NCBI GenBank assembly: GCA_022839105.1
Contig: JALHDH010000106.1
Coordinates: 1 to 21,445 of the forward strand
Origin: a bacterium
Lineage (GTDB): Bacteria > Vulcanimicrobiota > Xenobia > Xenobiales > Xenobiaceae
Length of the DNA: 21,445 nt
Reading direction: 5' to 3'
Part shown: positions 5,869 through 14,267 of the stretch, piece after piece
Position numbering within the stretch: the first letter of the stretch is position 1
How the letters are laid out: the number at the start of each line of letters is the position of its first letter
Made by a program: the position numbers and the translations under genes
Notes under the pieces: generated by a model
Seen by the model: the letters and a program-made list of their open reading frames with translations, nothing else
Told to the model about the DNA's origin: nothing
Databases searched by the model: none

Positions 5869-7577
5869 CAGTAGCCTTCGGCGGAACCGGGACGTCTCAG
5901 GTCGATTCCTCCCTCCAGGAGTCCATCCGGGCGGCGTCGGACCAGGGCGCACTGGCCGGTGGCGGTGCCCGGGACCAGGCGATGACCCAATCGGCTGAGC
6001 AGGGCCAGGGTGTCGGGGCTGAGGCCCTGCTCGAAGCGCAGTTCATCGGGAAGCCACTGGTGGTGGATGCGGGGACGGCTGACCGCCTCCTGGGCGTTGA
6101 GCCCGAAGTCCACCACGTTGAGAAGCACCTGGAGCACCGTGCTGATGATGCGGGGGCCACCCGGAGACCCCAAGGCCATCGCAAACTCCCCGTCTCGGGT
6201 CAGGAGGGTCGGGGTCATCGAGGAGAGCGGGCGCTTGCCCGGGGCGATGGCGTTGCGCTCCCCCTGGACCAGGCCGAAGGCGTTGGGACGGCCCGGGGCG
6301 GCCGCAAAGTCGTCCATCTCGTTGTTCAGCAGGATCCCGGTCCCGGCGGCAACCACCCCGCTGCCATAGGAGAAGTTCAGGGTATAGGTCAAGGAGACCG
6401 CCCCCCCCTCCGGGTCCACCACCGACAGGTGCGTGGTGTCCTCCGACTCGAATCCGGGGAACAGCCCCGGCCGAACCTCGAGACTGGGTCGGGCCCGGTC
6501 TCGGGGGATCTGCCGGCGAAGTCCCTCCGCATAGGACCTGTCCAGGAGTCGGGCCACCGGAACCCGCACGAAATCCGGATCCCCAAGCCACTCGGAGCGA
6601 TCGGCATAGGCGGAGCGCATGGCCTCGCTCAGCAGGTGCAGGGTGGCCGCCGAGTTCTGGCCCAGGGCCTGGAGGTCCTCACCTTCGAGGATGTTGAGGA
6701 TCTGGATCAGGTGGATCCCGCCCGAGGAAGGAGGCGGCATCGACCAGACTTCATAGCCCCGGTAGGTCCCGACCACGGGCTCGCGCCAGATGGTCCGGTA
6801 GGCGGCCAGATCCTCCAGGTCGATCAGGCCCCCGTTGCGCTTCATGTCCCGGGCCAGCCTGCTGGCAATCTCGCCGCGGTAGAAGGCGTCGGGGCCTTCC
6901 TGCTGGATTCGGGCCAGCGACCAGGCCAGGTCCTCCTGGATCAACAGGTCTCCCGGCTCGGGAGGCTTCCCTCCCGGCAGGAAGATCTCGGCCGAAGCCG
7001 GGAAGGCCCGCAACCTCTCGGAGAGCCCGGCCAGATCCGCAGCCAGGGTGGCCGGGACGGGAAAGCCCTCCTCGGCCAGGAGTCGGGCCGGCTCGATGGC
7101 TTCCCGCAGGCTCAGGGTCCCGTGCTCCCTGAGGACCTCGGCCAGACCCGCCACGGTTCCGGGGACGGCGGCCGCCAGGTGCCCGTGGGTCGAGGCCCGG
7201 GGATCCGCCTGGCCGCAGGGGCGCAGGTACATGTCCCGGTGGGCGTGTCGGGGGGCCGTCTCTCGGAAGTCCAGGGCCCGGATCCGGCCTTGGGGGGTGC
7301 GCAGGAGCAGGAAGCCGCCGCCCCCCAGATTCCCCGCCCGGGGGAGGGTCACCGCCTCGACGAAGGCCATGGTGACCGCGGCATCCACCGCGTTTCCTCC
7401 CCGGCGCAGGACCTCCACGCCGATCCGGGTGGAGATCGGCTCGGCCGAGGAGGCCATCGCCCGGCTGCCGAGGGTGGGGCGGAAGATCTGCCCTTCCTCC
7501 AGGAGGACGTTTCCTCCCTGAGCCCAGGCCAGGCTCGGCATCCAAAGCAGGAAGAAAACAAGAGCGAATCTCTTCAT
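5868..7577 (-). CDS. ggt: Gamma-glutamyltransferase (glutathione hydrolase)
   Basis: The protein is 569 residues with a Sec signal peptide (MKRFALVFFLLWMPSLAWA), so it is periplasmic or secreted. The enzyme transfers or hydrolyses the gamma-glutamyl group of glutathione and related peptides, and matures by autocleavage before a threonine. Here the cleavage site is D380|T381-T382-H383; T381 would become the N-terminal nucleophile of the small subunit. Other family hallmarks are LDFRETAP (102-109, the substrate-carboxylate arginine), PPPSSGG near 281, NNEMDDF, KRPLSSM, GSPGGPRI and HHQWLPDEL, all close to the E. coli enzyme. The length is normal. The ATG at 7577 starts the signal peptide; the frame is open further upstream, but there it is antisense to the lipoprotein hydrolase gene. 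It heads a co-directional series with the CinA-like gene. Confidence 0.96.
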   Translation of the reverse strand: MKRFALVFFLLWMPSLAWAQGGNVLLEEGQIFRPTLGSRAMASSAEPISTRIGVEVLRRGGNAVDAAVTMAFVEAVTLPRAGNLGGGGFLLLRTPQGRIRALDFRETAPRHAHRDMYLRPCGQADPRASTHGHLAAAVPGTVAGLAEVLREHGTLSLREAIEPARLLAEEGFPVPATLAADLAGLSERLRAFPASAEIFLPGGKPPEPGDLLIQEDLAWSLARIQQEGPDAFYRGEIASRLARDMKRNGGLIDLEDLAAYRTIWREPVVGTYRGYEVWSMPPPSSGGIHLIQILNILEGEDLQALGQNSAATLHLLSEAMRSAYADRSEWLGDPDFVRVPVARLLDRSYAEGLRRQIPRDRARPSLEVRPGLFPGFESEDTTHLSVVDPEGGAVSLTYTLNFSYGSGVVAAGTGILLNNEMDDFAAAPGRPNAFGLVQGERNAIAPGKRPLSSMTPTLLTRDGEFAMALGSPGGPRIISTVLQVLLNVVDFGLNAQEAVSRPRIHHQWLPDELRFEQGLSPDTLALLSRLGHRLVPGTATGQCALVRRRPDGLLEGGIDLRRPGSAEGY

Positions 7578-7766
7578 GGCAGCCTGCTTCCTGCCGGTTC
7601 CCGGGGATCCTCCGGCTGGTCGGGGGAGGAAGTCGATCCCGGGTCGCGAACCCGCGCGACTTATCCGACCCTCTTCCCCGAATCGCGCTCCCGGAGCCTG
7701 ACCGGCCTTCTCGGATGGGAAGGTTCCACCATCCCGGAGTGGGGGGGGAAGTCCAGAGGTGACCCG
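7578..7766. promoter_or_regulatory. Divergent intergenic region between ggt and lipoprotein hydrolase
   Basis: These 189 bases must hold the promoters for two divergent genes. Two inverted repeats are visible: GTCGCG-AACCCG-CGCGAC (7643-7660), and GGATGG/CCATCC (7713-7718 with 7729-7734) enclosing GGAA-GG-TTCC. Either could be an operator or a leader hairpin. ACTTATCC occurs at 7659-7666, directly after the first repeat; the same octamer lies in the cysK-dpaL divergent region. I see no confident -35/-10 pair. Confidence 0.4.
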
Positions 7767-9740
7767 ATGAAGTTCCGAACCCTCCAGTCTCTCCTGGCGC
7801 TCCTGGCCGCCTTCCTGGTGGCGGGTTGTAGCGGCGGAGGGGGCTCCGATCTGCCCCCGGCCTCCGGATTCTCGGCCTCCGGCCCGGCCGCATGGCTTCG
7901 CTTCGACCCTTCGGTCTCCGACATCCCTCTTCCGATGGACATCGCGCGCGATCCCGCGACGGGCTTCAACGCCCTGTCCGGCGAGGGCGAACCCTTCGCC
8001 TCCATCAACAGCCTGCAAGGTTGGTCCACCTCCGGACCGATGATCCTGAACTTCAGCGCCCTGGTGGACGTGGCCTCGATCCACGCGGGCTCGATCCTCC
8101 TGATCGACTCGGTCAGCAATACCCCGGTTCCGGTCACCTTCGAAATCAAGACGCTGACGCCGGGACAATCCACCGTCCTGGTCCGTCCGGTCCGTCCGTT
8201 GACCCCGTTCCGGCGTTACCTGGCCATCGTGACCAACAAGGTCTCGTGCGGCGGGACGCCGATCACCTCCAGCCGGGTGGCGGGGGTCCTGAAGTTCCAG
8301 GGCACCCTCGTCGATTCGGGAGGCCACTCCAAGGTCTCCAGTCTCACCGACGAGCAGGCGCAGGCCCTCGAACCCCTGCGGGCCGCCTGGCAACCCGTAT
8401 GGACCGCAGCCGAGGCCGTGACCGGCCAACAGCGCGGGGACATTCCCTTCGCCTGGACCTTCACCACCCAGCCCCTCTTCCAGACCCTGCCGGTCCTGCG
8501 CGAGCGGATACAGTCCGAGGAGATCACCCCGGTGATCACCCAGGCCTTCGTCGGGGCGGACCAGGTCCACGCCTTCTTCCAGGCCCAGGGCCTGGCTGCC
8601 GTGCCACATGACGCGATCACCGCCGTGTACGCTGGCTTCCTGCTCTCGCCCAACTACCTGGCGGATCCCCTGGCCGGCCCATTCCAGGGAACTCCGAACA
8701 ACCCGACGCGCCTGGGCAGCGCCCCGGTCCCCTTCCTGGCCACCCTGGGCGCCAGCACCGCTTCCGGGACCATGATCTACGGGCACGGCATCACCCGGAC
8801 CAAGGGCGACGTCCTGGTCCTGGCCAACACCGCGAACGCCAACGGGTTGGGCGTGATCGCCTGCGACCTGGTCCTGCATGGCGACCGCTCTTTGCCCGGT
8901 CAGCCCAGCGGGACGGGCTTCATCAACCTGACCAACCTGCGCATGACCCGTGACAACGCTCGTCAGTCGGTGAACGATCTTTTTGCCTTGAGCCGGATGA
9001 TCGCCTCGGGGAGGACCGACTTCAACGGGGACCAGATCCCGGAACTCTCGACGGCCAACCAGGTCTTCCTGGGCCAATCCCTGGGCGGTATCGTGGGGAC
9101 GGCCTTCGCGGCCACCGAGCCCTCCGTGCGCCTGGCCACCCTGAACGCCACCGGTGCCAGGATTCCCAGCCTGCTGGTGAATTCCGCGAGCCTGGGGCCG
9201 GTCATCCTGGGGGGGCTGGAAGCCGCCGGGATCGAGCCGGGGACGCTGGCCTTCGAGCAGTTCCTGTGGATGGCCCAGACCATCCTGGATGACGCGGAAC
9301 CCTTCAACTACGCACCTGGACTCGAGGCCGGCGCCCTCAAGGGAGGGGTCTCGACAGCGGTCCTGGTCCAGGAGATGGTGGGCGATCTGGTGATCCCCAA
9401 CAGCGCCACCGACGACCTGGTCCGTGCCCTGGGGACGAAGCTGGTCTTGCGCACCGCTCCCTCCGAGAACCGGATTCCCGCCGGGGTGGAGGCCGTGCCG
9501 GGCCCGGCCCTCGGCTCCGGGCTCTTCCAGTACATCAACGGGGCGCATGGCTTCCTGCTCGACCCCGGCCAGGGCCCGACCGTGGCGGCCCAGACCCAGG
9601 TCTTCACCCACTTCCTGACCGGGATCGCCTCGGGTTACACCGCGCCCACGATCCTCGTCCCGCCGGGACAGCGCACCGAAGAGGTCCGCTGGAGATTCCC
9701 CTTCGAGGCCTCCCTGGAAGGACGCCTGCGCTCCCGCTGA
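7767..9740 (+). CDS. Lipoprotein serine hydrolase / lipase-like
   Basis: This 657-residue protein has a lipoprotein signal: a basic start, a hydrophobic core and lipobox VAGC, with Cys21 as the lipidated residue, followed by a Gly/Ser linker. Residues about 40-250 resemble the N-terminal region of bacterial extracellular lipases (FDPSVSDIPLPMD, then an Ig-like stretch with RPLTPFRRYLAIV). The C-terminal part is an alpha/beta hydrolase: IYGHGITR (337-344) is the likely oxyanion segment, GQSLG (436-440) gives nucleophile S438, and the probable acid and base are D540 (MVGDLVIPN) and H594 (GAHGF). The substrate is unknown; an ester or lipid is likely. AGAGGT precedes the ATG at 7767. It is transcribed alone and is followed by an intrinsic terminator. 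Confidence 0.88.
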   Translation: MKFRTLQSLLALLAAFLVAGCSGGGGSDLPPASGFSASGPAAWLRFDPSVSDIPLPMDIARDPATGFNALSGEGEPFASINSLQGWSTSGPMILNFSALVDVASIHAGSILLIDSVSNTPVPVTFEIKTLTPGQSTVLVRPVRPLTPFRRYLAIVTNKVSCGGTPITSSRVAGVLKFQGTLVDSGGHSKVSSLTDEQAQALEPLRAAWQPVWTAAEAVTGQQRGDIPFAWTFTTQPLFQTLPVLRERIQSEEITPVITQAFVGADQVHAFFQAQGLAAVPHDAITAVYAGFLLSPNYLADPLAGPFQGTPNNPTRLGSAPVPFLATLGASTASGTMIYGHGITRTKGDVLVLANTANANGLGVIACDLVLHGDRSLPGQPSGTGFINLTNLRMTRDNARQSVNDLFALSRMIASGRTDFNGDQIPELSTANQVFLGQSLGGIVGTAFAATEPSVRLATLNATGARIPSLLVNSASLGPVILGGLEAAGIEPGTLAFEQFLWMAQTILDDAEPFNYAPGLEAGALKGGVSTAVLVQEMVGDLVIPNSATDDLVRALGTKLVLRTAPSENRIPAGVEAVPGPALGSGLFQYINGAHGFLLDPGQGPTVAAQTQVFTHFLTGIASGYTAPTILVPPGQRTEEVRWRFPFEASLEGRLRSR

Positions 9741-9765
9741 AGCCTTCCCGCTTCGAGCGGCCTTC

Positions 9766-9819
9766 CTCGAGCCCCCACCCTCCGGTTCCGGCCTGAAGGG
9801 ATGGGGGCTCGAGCCTTTT
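9766..9819 (+). terminator. Intrinsic terminator after the lipoprotein hydrolase
   Basis: CTCGAGCCCCCA (9766-9777) pairs perfectly with TGGGGGCTCGAG (9802-9813). CCCT/AGGG extends the stem inward past a one-base bulge, and CCTTTT follows on the plus strand. It lies 26 bases after the stop codon. CTCGAG recurs at 9820-9825, allowing a second small hairpin around the T-run. No comparable T-run is present for the converging GT39 transcript. Confidence 0.8.
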
Positions 9820-9926
9820 CTCGAGGGGGGAGCCACCCGGGCTCTCCGGCCCTGGGAGACCGGGCTGCGCTCATGCCCGAGATCTCCAGACCGTGACGAG
9901 AGGGAGGGGCCCGATCCACCTGGCCG

Positions 9927-9954
9927 GGATCCGGGTCCGGCGGATCCGGTCCGG
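9927..9954. repeat. Imperfect tandem repeat near the GT39 stop
   Basis: GGATCCGGGTCCGG (9927-9940) is followed one base later by GGATCCGGTCCGG (9942-9954), immediately downstream of the GT39 stop codon. Each unit contains palindromes (GGATCC, CCGG), so the segment can form small hairpins on the minus transcript, but no T-run follows. The rest of the convergent gap (9830-9926) shows nothing recognisable. Confidence 0.5.
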
Positions 9955-9955
9955 G

Positions 9956-11438
9956 TCAGGGGGTCTGGCCGCGGGGGCCCAGGTAGTCGAAGCAACGGTA
10001 GAAGACGTAGCGGCGCAGGGGCTTGCCTCCCCGGAAGACCGTCAGGTTCTGGGGCCCTTCAACCCGAGAGAAATGGCTCTTCAGGCGATCCGGGGGCTCC
10101 AGGTCCACCATCGGCCTCCATCCCCCGGAGGATTTCGGCCTCTCGTAGACCATGTAGACCGCATCCCAGCCGAGGTAGCGCTCAGGCGGAGTCCAGAAAT
10201 CGTAGCCTTTGGCATGCTCGCCCAGGATGTTGTTGGACAGGGTGTTCTGCGGATCGCCTGCGTAGTAGGCCAGGACGCTGGCGGCCTGGTAGCCGTGTCC
10301 AGCCAGGAAGGTCTGCTCGGGATGAGGCATCTCGGCCCGGATCCGGGCCGCCTGCCGACCCATCGGAGCCCAGCCCGAGAAGTCGTCTGCCCGGTTCAGG
10401 GCGCCGATCTCGAGGAGGGTGGCCAGCCAGGGCAGGGCGCTGAGCAGGGCCGCGGGGACCAGGACCAGGGCCAGCAGTCCCCTGCGGCGCCTCCAGACTC
10501 CGGTTTCGGTCCAGAGGGCGGCCAGCAGGACGATGGCTGCCACGTAGCCGGGCAGGGGCCAGTTCATCTGGACCAGGCGCCGGGTGGAGACCAGCAGCAT
10601 CAGTCCCAGGAAGGGCACGCACGCGCAGAGCAGATACCCGCAAGGCCGTGGCCACGGCCCAGGCCACGGCCAGAAGGCCGCCGGGCGAGAGCATGAGGAG
10701 CTGGTTGAGCAGGCTTCCTCCGAAGCGGTCCTGGAACGAGGTGGCCTCGCTCATCCTGGAGGTGCCCTGATAGGCCAGGGAGGCCCAGTCGTTCTGGGCA
10801 TTCCAGACCAGCACCGGAGAGAAGAGGACCAGGGCCAGCAGCGCCGCTCCCGCCAGCTCCCAGCGCGCCAGGAGCCCCCAGCGCCGATGCCAGGCCAGCA
10901 GCAGGAGGGGGGCCAGCGGGATCAGGGCGGCCGGGTACTTCGAGAGCATCCCCAGTCCGGTGGCCAGGCCCACGCCCCACCACCAGCGGGGGTCGCCGCT
11001 GGTCACCAGGCGATGGCCGCACCACAGCCCCAGGCTCCAGAAGAAGAGCAGCGGGGCATCCGGAAGCAGCATCATCGAGTAGAACTCGAAGGTGGGAAGA
11101 AGCGTCATCAGCACCGCGGCCCCCAGGGCCACCCGCGAATCGAAGAGGTCGCGGGCCACCCGGTGGACCAGGACCAGGGAGGCCGCGAAGAGCGCGATGG
11201 CGGGAAGACGCACGAAGAGCTCGGCGTTTCCGAAGATCCCGGTCGAGACGCGGGCCAGCCAGGCCACCATCGGGGGATGATCGAAGTAGGACAGGGCCGG
11301 ATGCTGGCCGTAGTTCCAGTAGTAGGCCTCTTCGTACTTCAGGCCCGCCGTGGCGGCAAAGACCAGCCGGGCCGCGGTGCTGACCAGCACCAGGATCCGA
11401 AAGGCCTTCAGCGAGGGGTCGGCGGGTTGCTCAGCCAT
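9956..11438 (-). pseudogene. GT39-family membrane glycosyltransferase, frame disrupted near 10637
   Basis: Two overlapping frames together make one GT39 (ArnT/PMT-like) polyprenyl-phosphate-sugar transferase. The first, from ATG 11438 to about 10638, has the family's N-terminal acidic motif and signature (EEAYYWNYGQHPALSYFDHPP, residues 36-56 without the last bases) and a string of hydrophobic helices ending in AVATALR. The second, from about 10636 to stop 9956, begins with YLLCACVPF, continues with the NWPLPGY loop typical of the family, and ends with a soluble periplasmic domain. The switch is equivalent to one extra base or a loss of 3n+2. The polar linker expected between these helices also seems short, which favours a small deletion. 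It may be a true pseudogene or a sequence error. The ATG overlaps the stop of the upstream GT2 gene (ATGGCTGA), so it is the last gene of a coupled glycosyltransferase operon. Confidence 0.82.
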
Positions 11439-12360
11439 CCGAGCGCCCGTTCCGGATGGCGCTGAAGTAGTGCAGGGTGGAGAGTTGTCGGGCGCACCAG
11501 GCGTCCAGGCCGCGAAGCTCATCCTCGGGAGCCAGGTCCTGGCGTTCCAGGCGGGTCCGGCACAGCCGCTCCAGCCAGTTCCCCAGCCGGGTCAGCCGCC
11601 ACACGGCCAGGCGCGGGGGGTGGATCCCGGTGGCCAGACGCGTCCGCATGCGCGGGTGCTTGCGGATGTAGAGGGCGGCCGTCCTTCCCTTGGCCTCGGC
11701 CTGGGCCAGCATGCGCTCCAGGTCCCGCCGACGCGGTGGCCGCTTGACGTGGAAGCCGATGGCCCGGTAGTTGTTGCGGGCCTTCAGGCCCAGGGCCATC
11801 AGGCGAAGCCCGACCTCCTGGTCCTCCCAGCCGTATTCCTTGAAGTCCTCGTCGAACATGCCGGCCTGGATCAGATGCCGACGCTTGACCGAGACATTCG
11901 AGGTCCAGAAGAAGGAGGTCGAGATGTCGGCCAGCCGGAAGACGGGCTTTTCCGGGCGCCGGGCCTCTTCGACGTGGTTGACCCACCCGTTGACCACGCA
12001 CATCTCGTGCTGGTCGTGGGTGCGCACATGCTCTGCGAGCAGGTTCCGATCGGCCAGGACATCGTCATCGATGTACAGGATGATCCGGCCGTGAGCCCCC
12101 CGGATCCCGGTGTTGCGCGCCGTGGCCAGGCCGGAATGCTCCTGGCGCAGGTACTCGACGTGGTAGGGCAGGCCCATCGCCGCCACCATCTCGGCCGTGC
12201 CGTCGGTGCACCCGTCGTCCACCAGGACCAGCTCATAGCGCTCCGGGGCCAGGGATTGATCCACCAGGGATTCCAGCACCGTGCGCAGCACGTCCTTGCG
12301 GTTGTGGGTACAGATCTGGACTGAGATATCCGGGCCGGGACGGCCATCCTGAATCGACAT
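11431..12360 (-). CDS. Glycosyltransferase family 2 (first of tandem pair from the 3' side)
   Basis: A 309-residue GT-A fold glycosyltransferase. VSVQICTHNRKD-like N-terminal strand (13-23), VDDG (47-50) for nucleotide-sugar binding, SGLATARNTGI, the metal-binding DDD (98-100), and WED (178-180) with QEVGLRL, the catalytic-base element of GT2 enzymes with a GT7C-like C-terminal part. There are no membrane segments; it is probably cytoplasmic at the membrane face. The ATG at 12360 follows the upstream GT2 stop by two bases, and its GAGGT ribosome site lies inside that gene's end, so translation is coupled. The gene downstream (GT39) overlaps its stop by eight bases. It likely adds a sugar to a lipid-linked or protein-linked surface glycan; donor and acceptor cannot be read from the sequence. 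Confidence 0.9.
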   Translation of the reverse strand: MSIQDGRPGPDISVQICTHNRKDVLRTVLESLVDQSLAPERYELVLVDDGCTDGTAEMVAAMGLPYHVEYLRQEHSGLATARNTGIRGAHGRIILYIDDDVLADRNLLAEHVRTHDQHEMCVVNGWVNHVEEARRPEKPVFRLADISTSFFWTSNVSVKRRHLIQAGMFDEDFKEYGWEDQEVGLRLMALGLKARNNYRAIGFHVKRPPRRRDLERMLAQAEAKGRTAALYIRKHPRMRTRLATGIHPPRLAVWRLTRLGNWLERLCRTRLERQDLAPEDELRGLDAWCARQLSTLHYFSAIRNGRSDG

Positions 12361-12362
12361 GT

Positions 12363-13265
12363 CTACCTCGCTGGCGCGGCGTTCTGCCCCCCTGAAGGGC
12401 TCTCCTGCCGGAGCTGATGCATTCCGGCACGCAGATACTCGCGCTCGACCAGCAGTGAACGGGCCAGGGCCTCGGGAAGCGGACCTTCTCCCCGAGCCGA
12501 AGCCGAGACGAGCTCCAGCAGGGGACCCGCCGTGAGAAGGCCGTTGCGCACCAGGTTCAAGGGGTGCAGTCCGCTGCGCAGCCACATGGCCAGGCTGGGA
12601 TGGCGTCGATACAACTGGGCCGCCGAGCGCCCATCGGCCGCCGCCGTGCGCAGGAGCGATTCCAGGGGTTCGGGCGGCTTGAGGTGATAGACCAGGGCGG
12701 TCGGACGAAAACGGCGGCGGACCCCCAGGGCCTTGAGGCGGACTCCAAGCTCGGCGTCCTCCCAGCGGGGGAAGCTCGTGTCGAAGAGGCCGGCCTCCAG
12801 CAGGAACTCGCGGTTCAACGAGGCGTTGCTGGTGCACAGATAGTTCCGCGAGTAGTGTCGCCAGAGCGGGGGGGGCGTGGCGGGGCAGGGGAGGGCCGGG
12901 ATGTTGATGACCGGTCCCCGGACCAGGAGGTTGGGCCAGGCCCGGTGGGCCTCCTGGTGCTCATTCAGGAGATCCGGATGGACCAGGACATCATCGTCCA
13001 CGAACATGCAGTACTGCCCGGTGGCCGCCAGGATGCCTGTGTTCCTGGCGGCGGAGGCCCCCGCATTGGCCTGGCGCAGGACCCGAAGGTTGAGATCCCA
13101 TCGGGAATCGGCCACCTCGTGGGTGCCATCGGTGCTTCCGTCGTCCACCAGGATCACCTCGAAGGCCCGGCGCGCGAAGCGGAGGGCCTCCAGGTGGCGC
13201 AGGCAGTGGACCAGGGCCTCCCGGCGATTGTAGGTGGGGATGATCAGGCTGAAGACAGCGGCCAT
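12363..13265 (-). CDS. Glycosyltransferase family 2 (second of tandem pair)
   Basis: A 300-residue GT2 enzyme, paralogous to the one downstream. It has SLIIPTYNRRE (6-16), VDDGSTDGT (40-48), AGASAARNTGI (69-79), DDD (90-92), SNASLNRE and WED (168-170) followed by AELGVRLKALG. Both copies share the layout and the DDDVL and ED-x-E-[LV]-G-x-R-L blocks, which suggests an old duplication. I chose the ATG at 13265, preceded by GAGG; a TTG 12 codons upstream at 13301 would add a stretch without family similarity. It begins 54 bases after the cysE stop, so cysK-cysE and the glycosyltransferases may form one transcript, although their functions differ. Confidence 0.9.
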   Translation of the reverse strand: MAAVFSLIIPTYNRREALVHCLRHLEALRFARRAFEVILVDDGSTDGTHEVADSRWDLNLRVLRQANAGASAARNTGILAATGQYCMFVDDDVLVHPDLLNEHQEAHRAWPNLLVRGPVINIPALPCPATPPPLWRHYSRNYLCTSNASLNREFLLEAGLFDTSFPRWEDAELGVRLKALGVRRRFRPTALVYHLKPPEPLESLLRTAAADGRSAAQLYRRHPSLAMWLRSGLHPLNLVRNGLLTAGPLLELVSASARGEGPLPEALARSLLVEREYLRAGMHQLRQESPSGGQNAAPAR

Positions 13266-13319
13266 GGCTTGTATCCTCGGCTCTGGAGTCGGGACTGTCA
13301 ACCCGAGCGGCGGACCTCC

Positions 13320-14267
13320 TCAGATCTCGGGGCGACTGTCTCCTGGGCTCTTGAGAGAACCGGGGCGCACCCGCAATCGCGGATTCTCCATCGAGACCTT
13401 GTGCCCCGCCGGGACGCTGTGGGTCAAAAAGACCGAGCCCCCGACCACGGCTCTCCGGCCCACCACCGTCTTGCCCCCCAGGATGGTCGCGTTGGAGTAG
13501 ATGGTGACTTCGTCCTCGAGGGTGGGATGCCTCTTGGCCTGCTCCAGGGGCGTACCTTGACGGTCCCGGGGGAGGGTCAGGGCGCCCAGGGTGACTCCCT
13601 GGTACAGGCGGACCCGATCCCCGATCTCGGCTGTGGCTCCGATCACGGCGCCGGTGGCGTGGTCCAGGAAGAAGCTCCGCCCGATCCGGGCGGCCGGGTG
13701 GATGTCGGCGCCGGTCCTGGAGTGGGCCCACTCGCTGAGGATCCTCGGCATCAGGGGGACCCCCAGGAGGTGCAGTTGATGGGCCAGCCGGTAGACCGTG
13801 ATGGCCAGGAAGCCCGGATAGGCCAGGATCACCTCGTCCAGGCTGGTGGCGGCGGGGTCCCCGTCCAGGGCCGCCTGGGCATCCAGGACCAGGAGGCTGC
13901 GGATTCCCGGGAGGGCAGAAAGGAACTCGGAGGTCTTCCGGCGCGCGTCGCCGCTGCATGAGGCCGGACCCGAAGCGGTCTCGCCGCAGCGCTCCTGGTC
14001 ATAGCACAGGCAGCGCTCGATCTGGAGCTGCAGCTTCTCGCGCAGGGTGGCCAGGACCACCACCACGTGATCCCCGATATTCTCGCTGGTCAGGTCCTGG
14101 CGCCCATGGTAGCCGGGGTACAGCAGCTCCAGGCATAGCCGCAGGATCTCCAGGATCCCCTCCCGGGAGGGGATATGCTTGCGATCGATGTAGTCCAGCC
14201 GGGTCTCGGAGCGGTAGCTCTCCAGGAATTCCTCGGCCAGGTTGCACAGCTCAGGAGTCGGACTCAA
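13320..14267 (-). CDS. cysE: Serine O-acetyltransferase
   Basis: The enzyme acetylates L-serine with acetyl-CoA to give O-acetylserine, the substrate of CysK, in cytoplasmic cysteine synthesis. The 315-residue protein is of the longer EpsC-like type: an N-terminal helical region (1-180) followed by a left-handed beta-helix of hexapeptide repeats. Catalytic features are the D202-H203 pair in LDHATGAVIG and H247 in AKRHPTLEDEV, with ILGGKTVVG and NPRLRVRPG at the C-terminal side. The start is inferred as TTG at 14267: it overlaps the cysK stop as TTGA and has GAGGAG just upstream. The frame continues upstream without stop, but there it only shadows cysK. A cysteine-rich insert at about residues 86-104 (C86, C88, C94, C104) is less usual. 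Confidence 0.93.
   Translation of the reverse strand: MSPTPELCNLAEEFLESYRSETRLDYIDRKHIPSREGILEILRLCLELLYPGYHGRQDLTSENIGDHVVVVLATLREKLQLQIERCLCYDQERCGETASGPASCSGDARRKTSEFLSALPGIRSLLVLDAQAALDGDPAATSLDEVILAYPGFLAITVYRLAHQLHLLGVPLMPRILSEWAHSRTGADIHPAARIGRSFFLDHATGAVIGATAEIGDRVRLYQGVTLGALTLPRDRQGTPLEQAKRHPTLEDEVTIYSNATILGGKTVVGRRAVVGGSVFLTHSVPAGHKVSMENPRLRVRPGSLKSPGDSRPEI

Noticed and set aside
5868..9995. A 1375-codon open frame on the minus strand and a 1333-codon open frame on the plus strand (5739-9740).
   Set aside because: Only the parts encoding gamma-glutamyltransferase (5868-7577) and the lipoprotein hydrolase (7767-9740) look like protein. The remainder is antisense to the other gene, low-complexity G/P/R/A-rich, and open only because of high GC.
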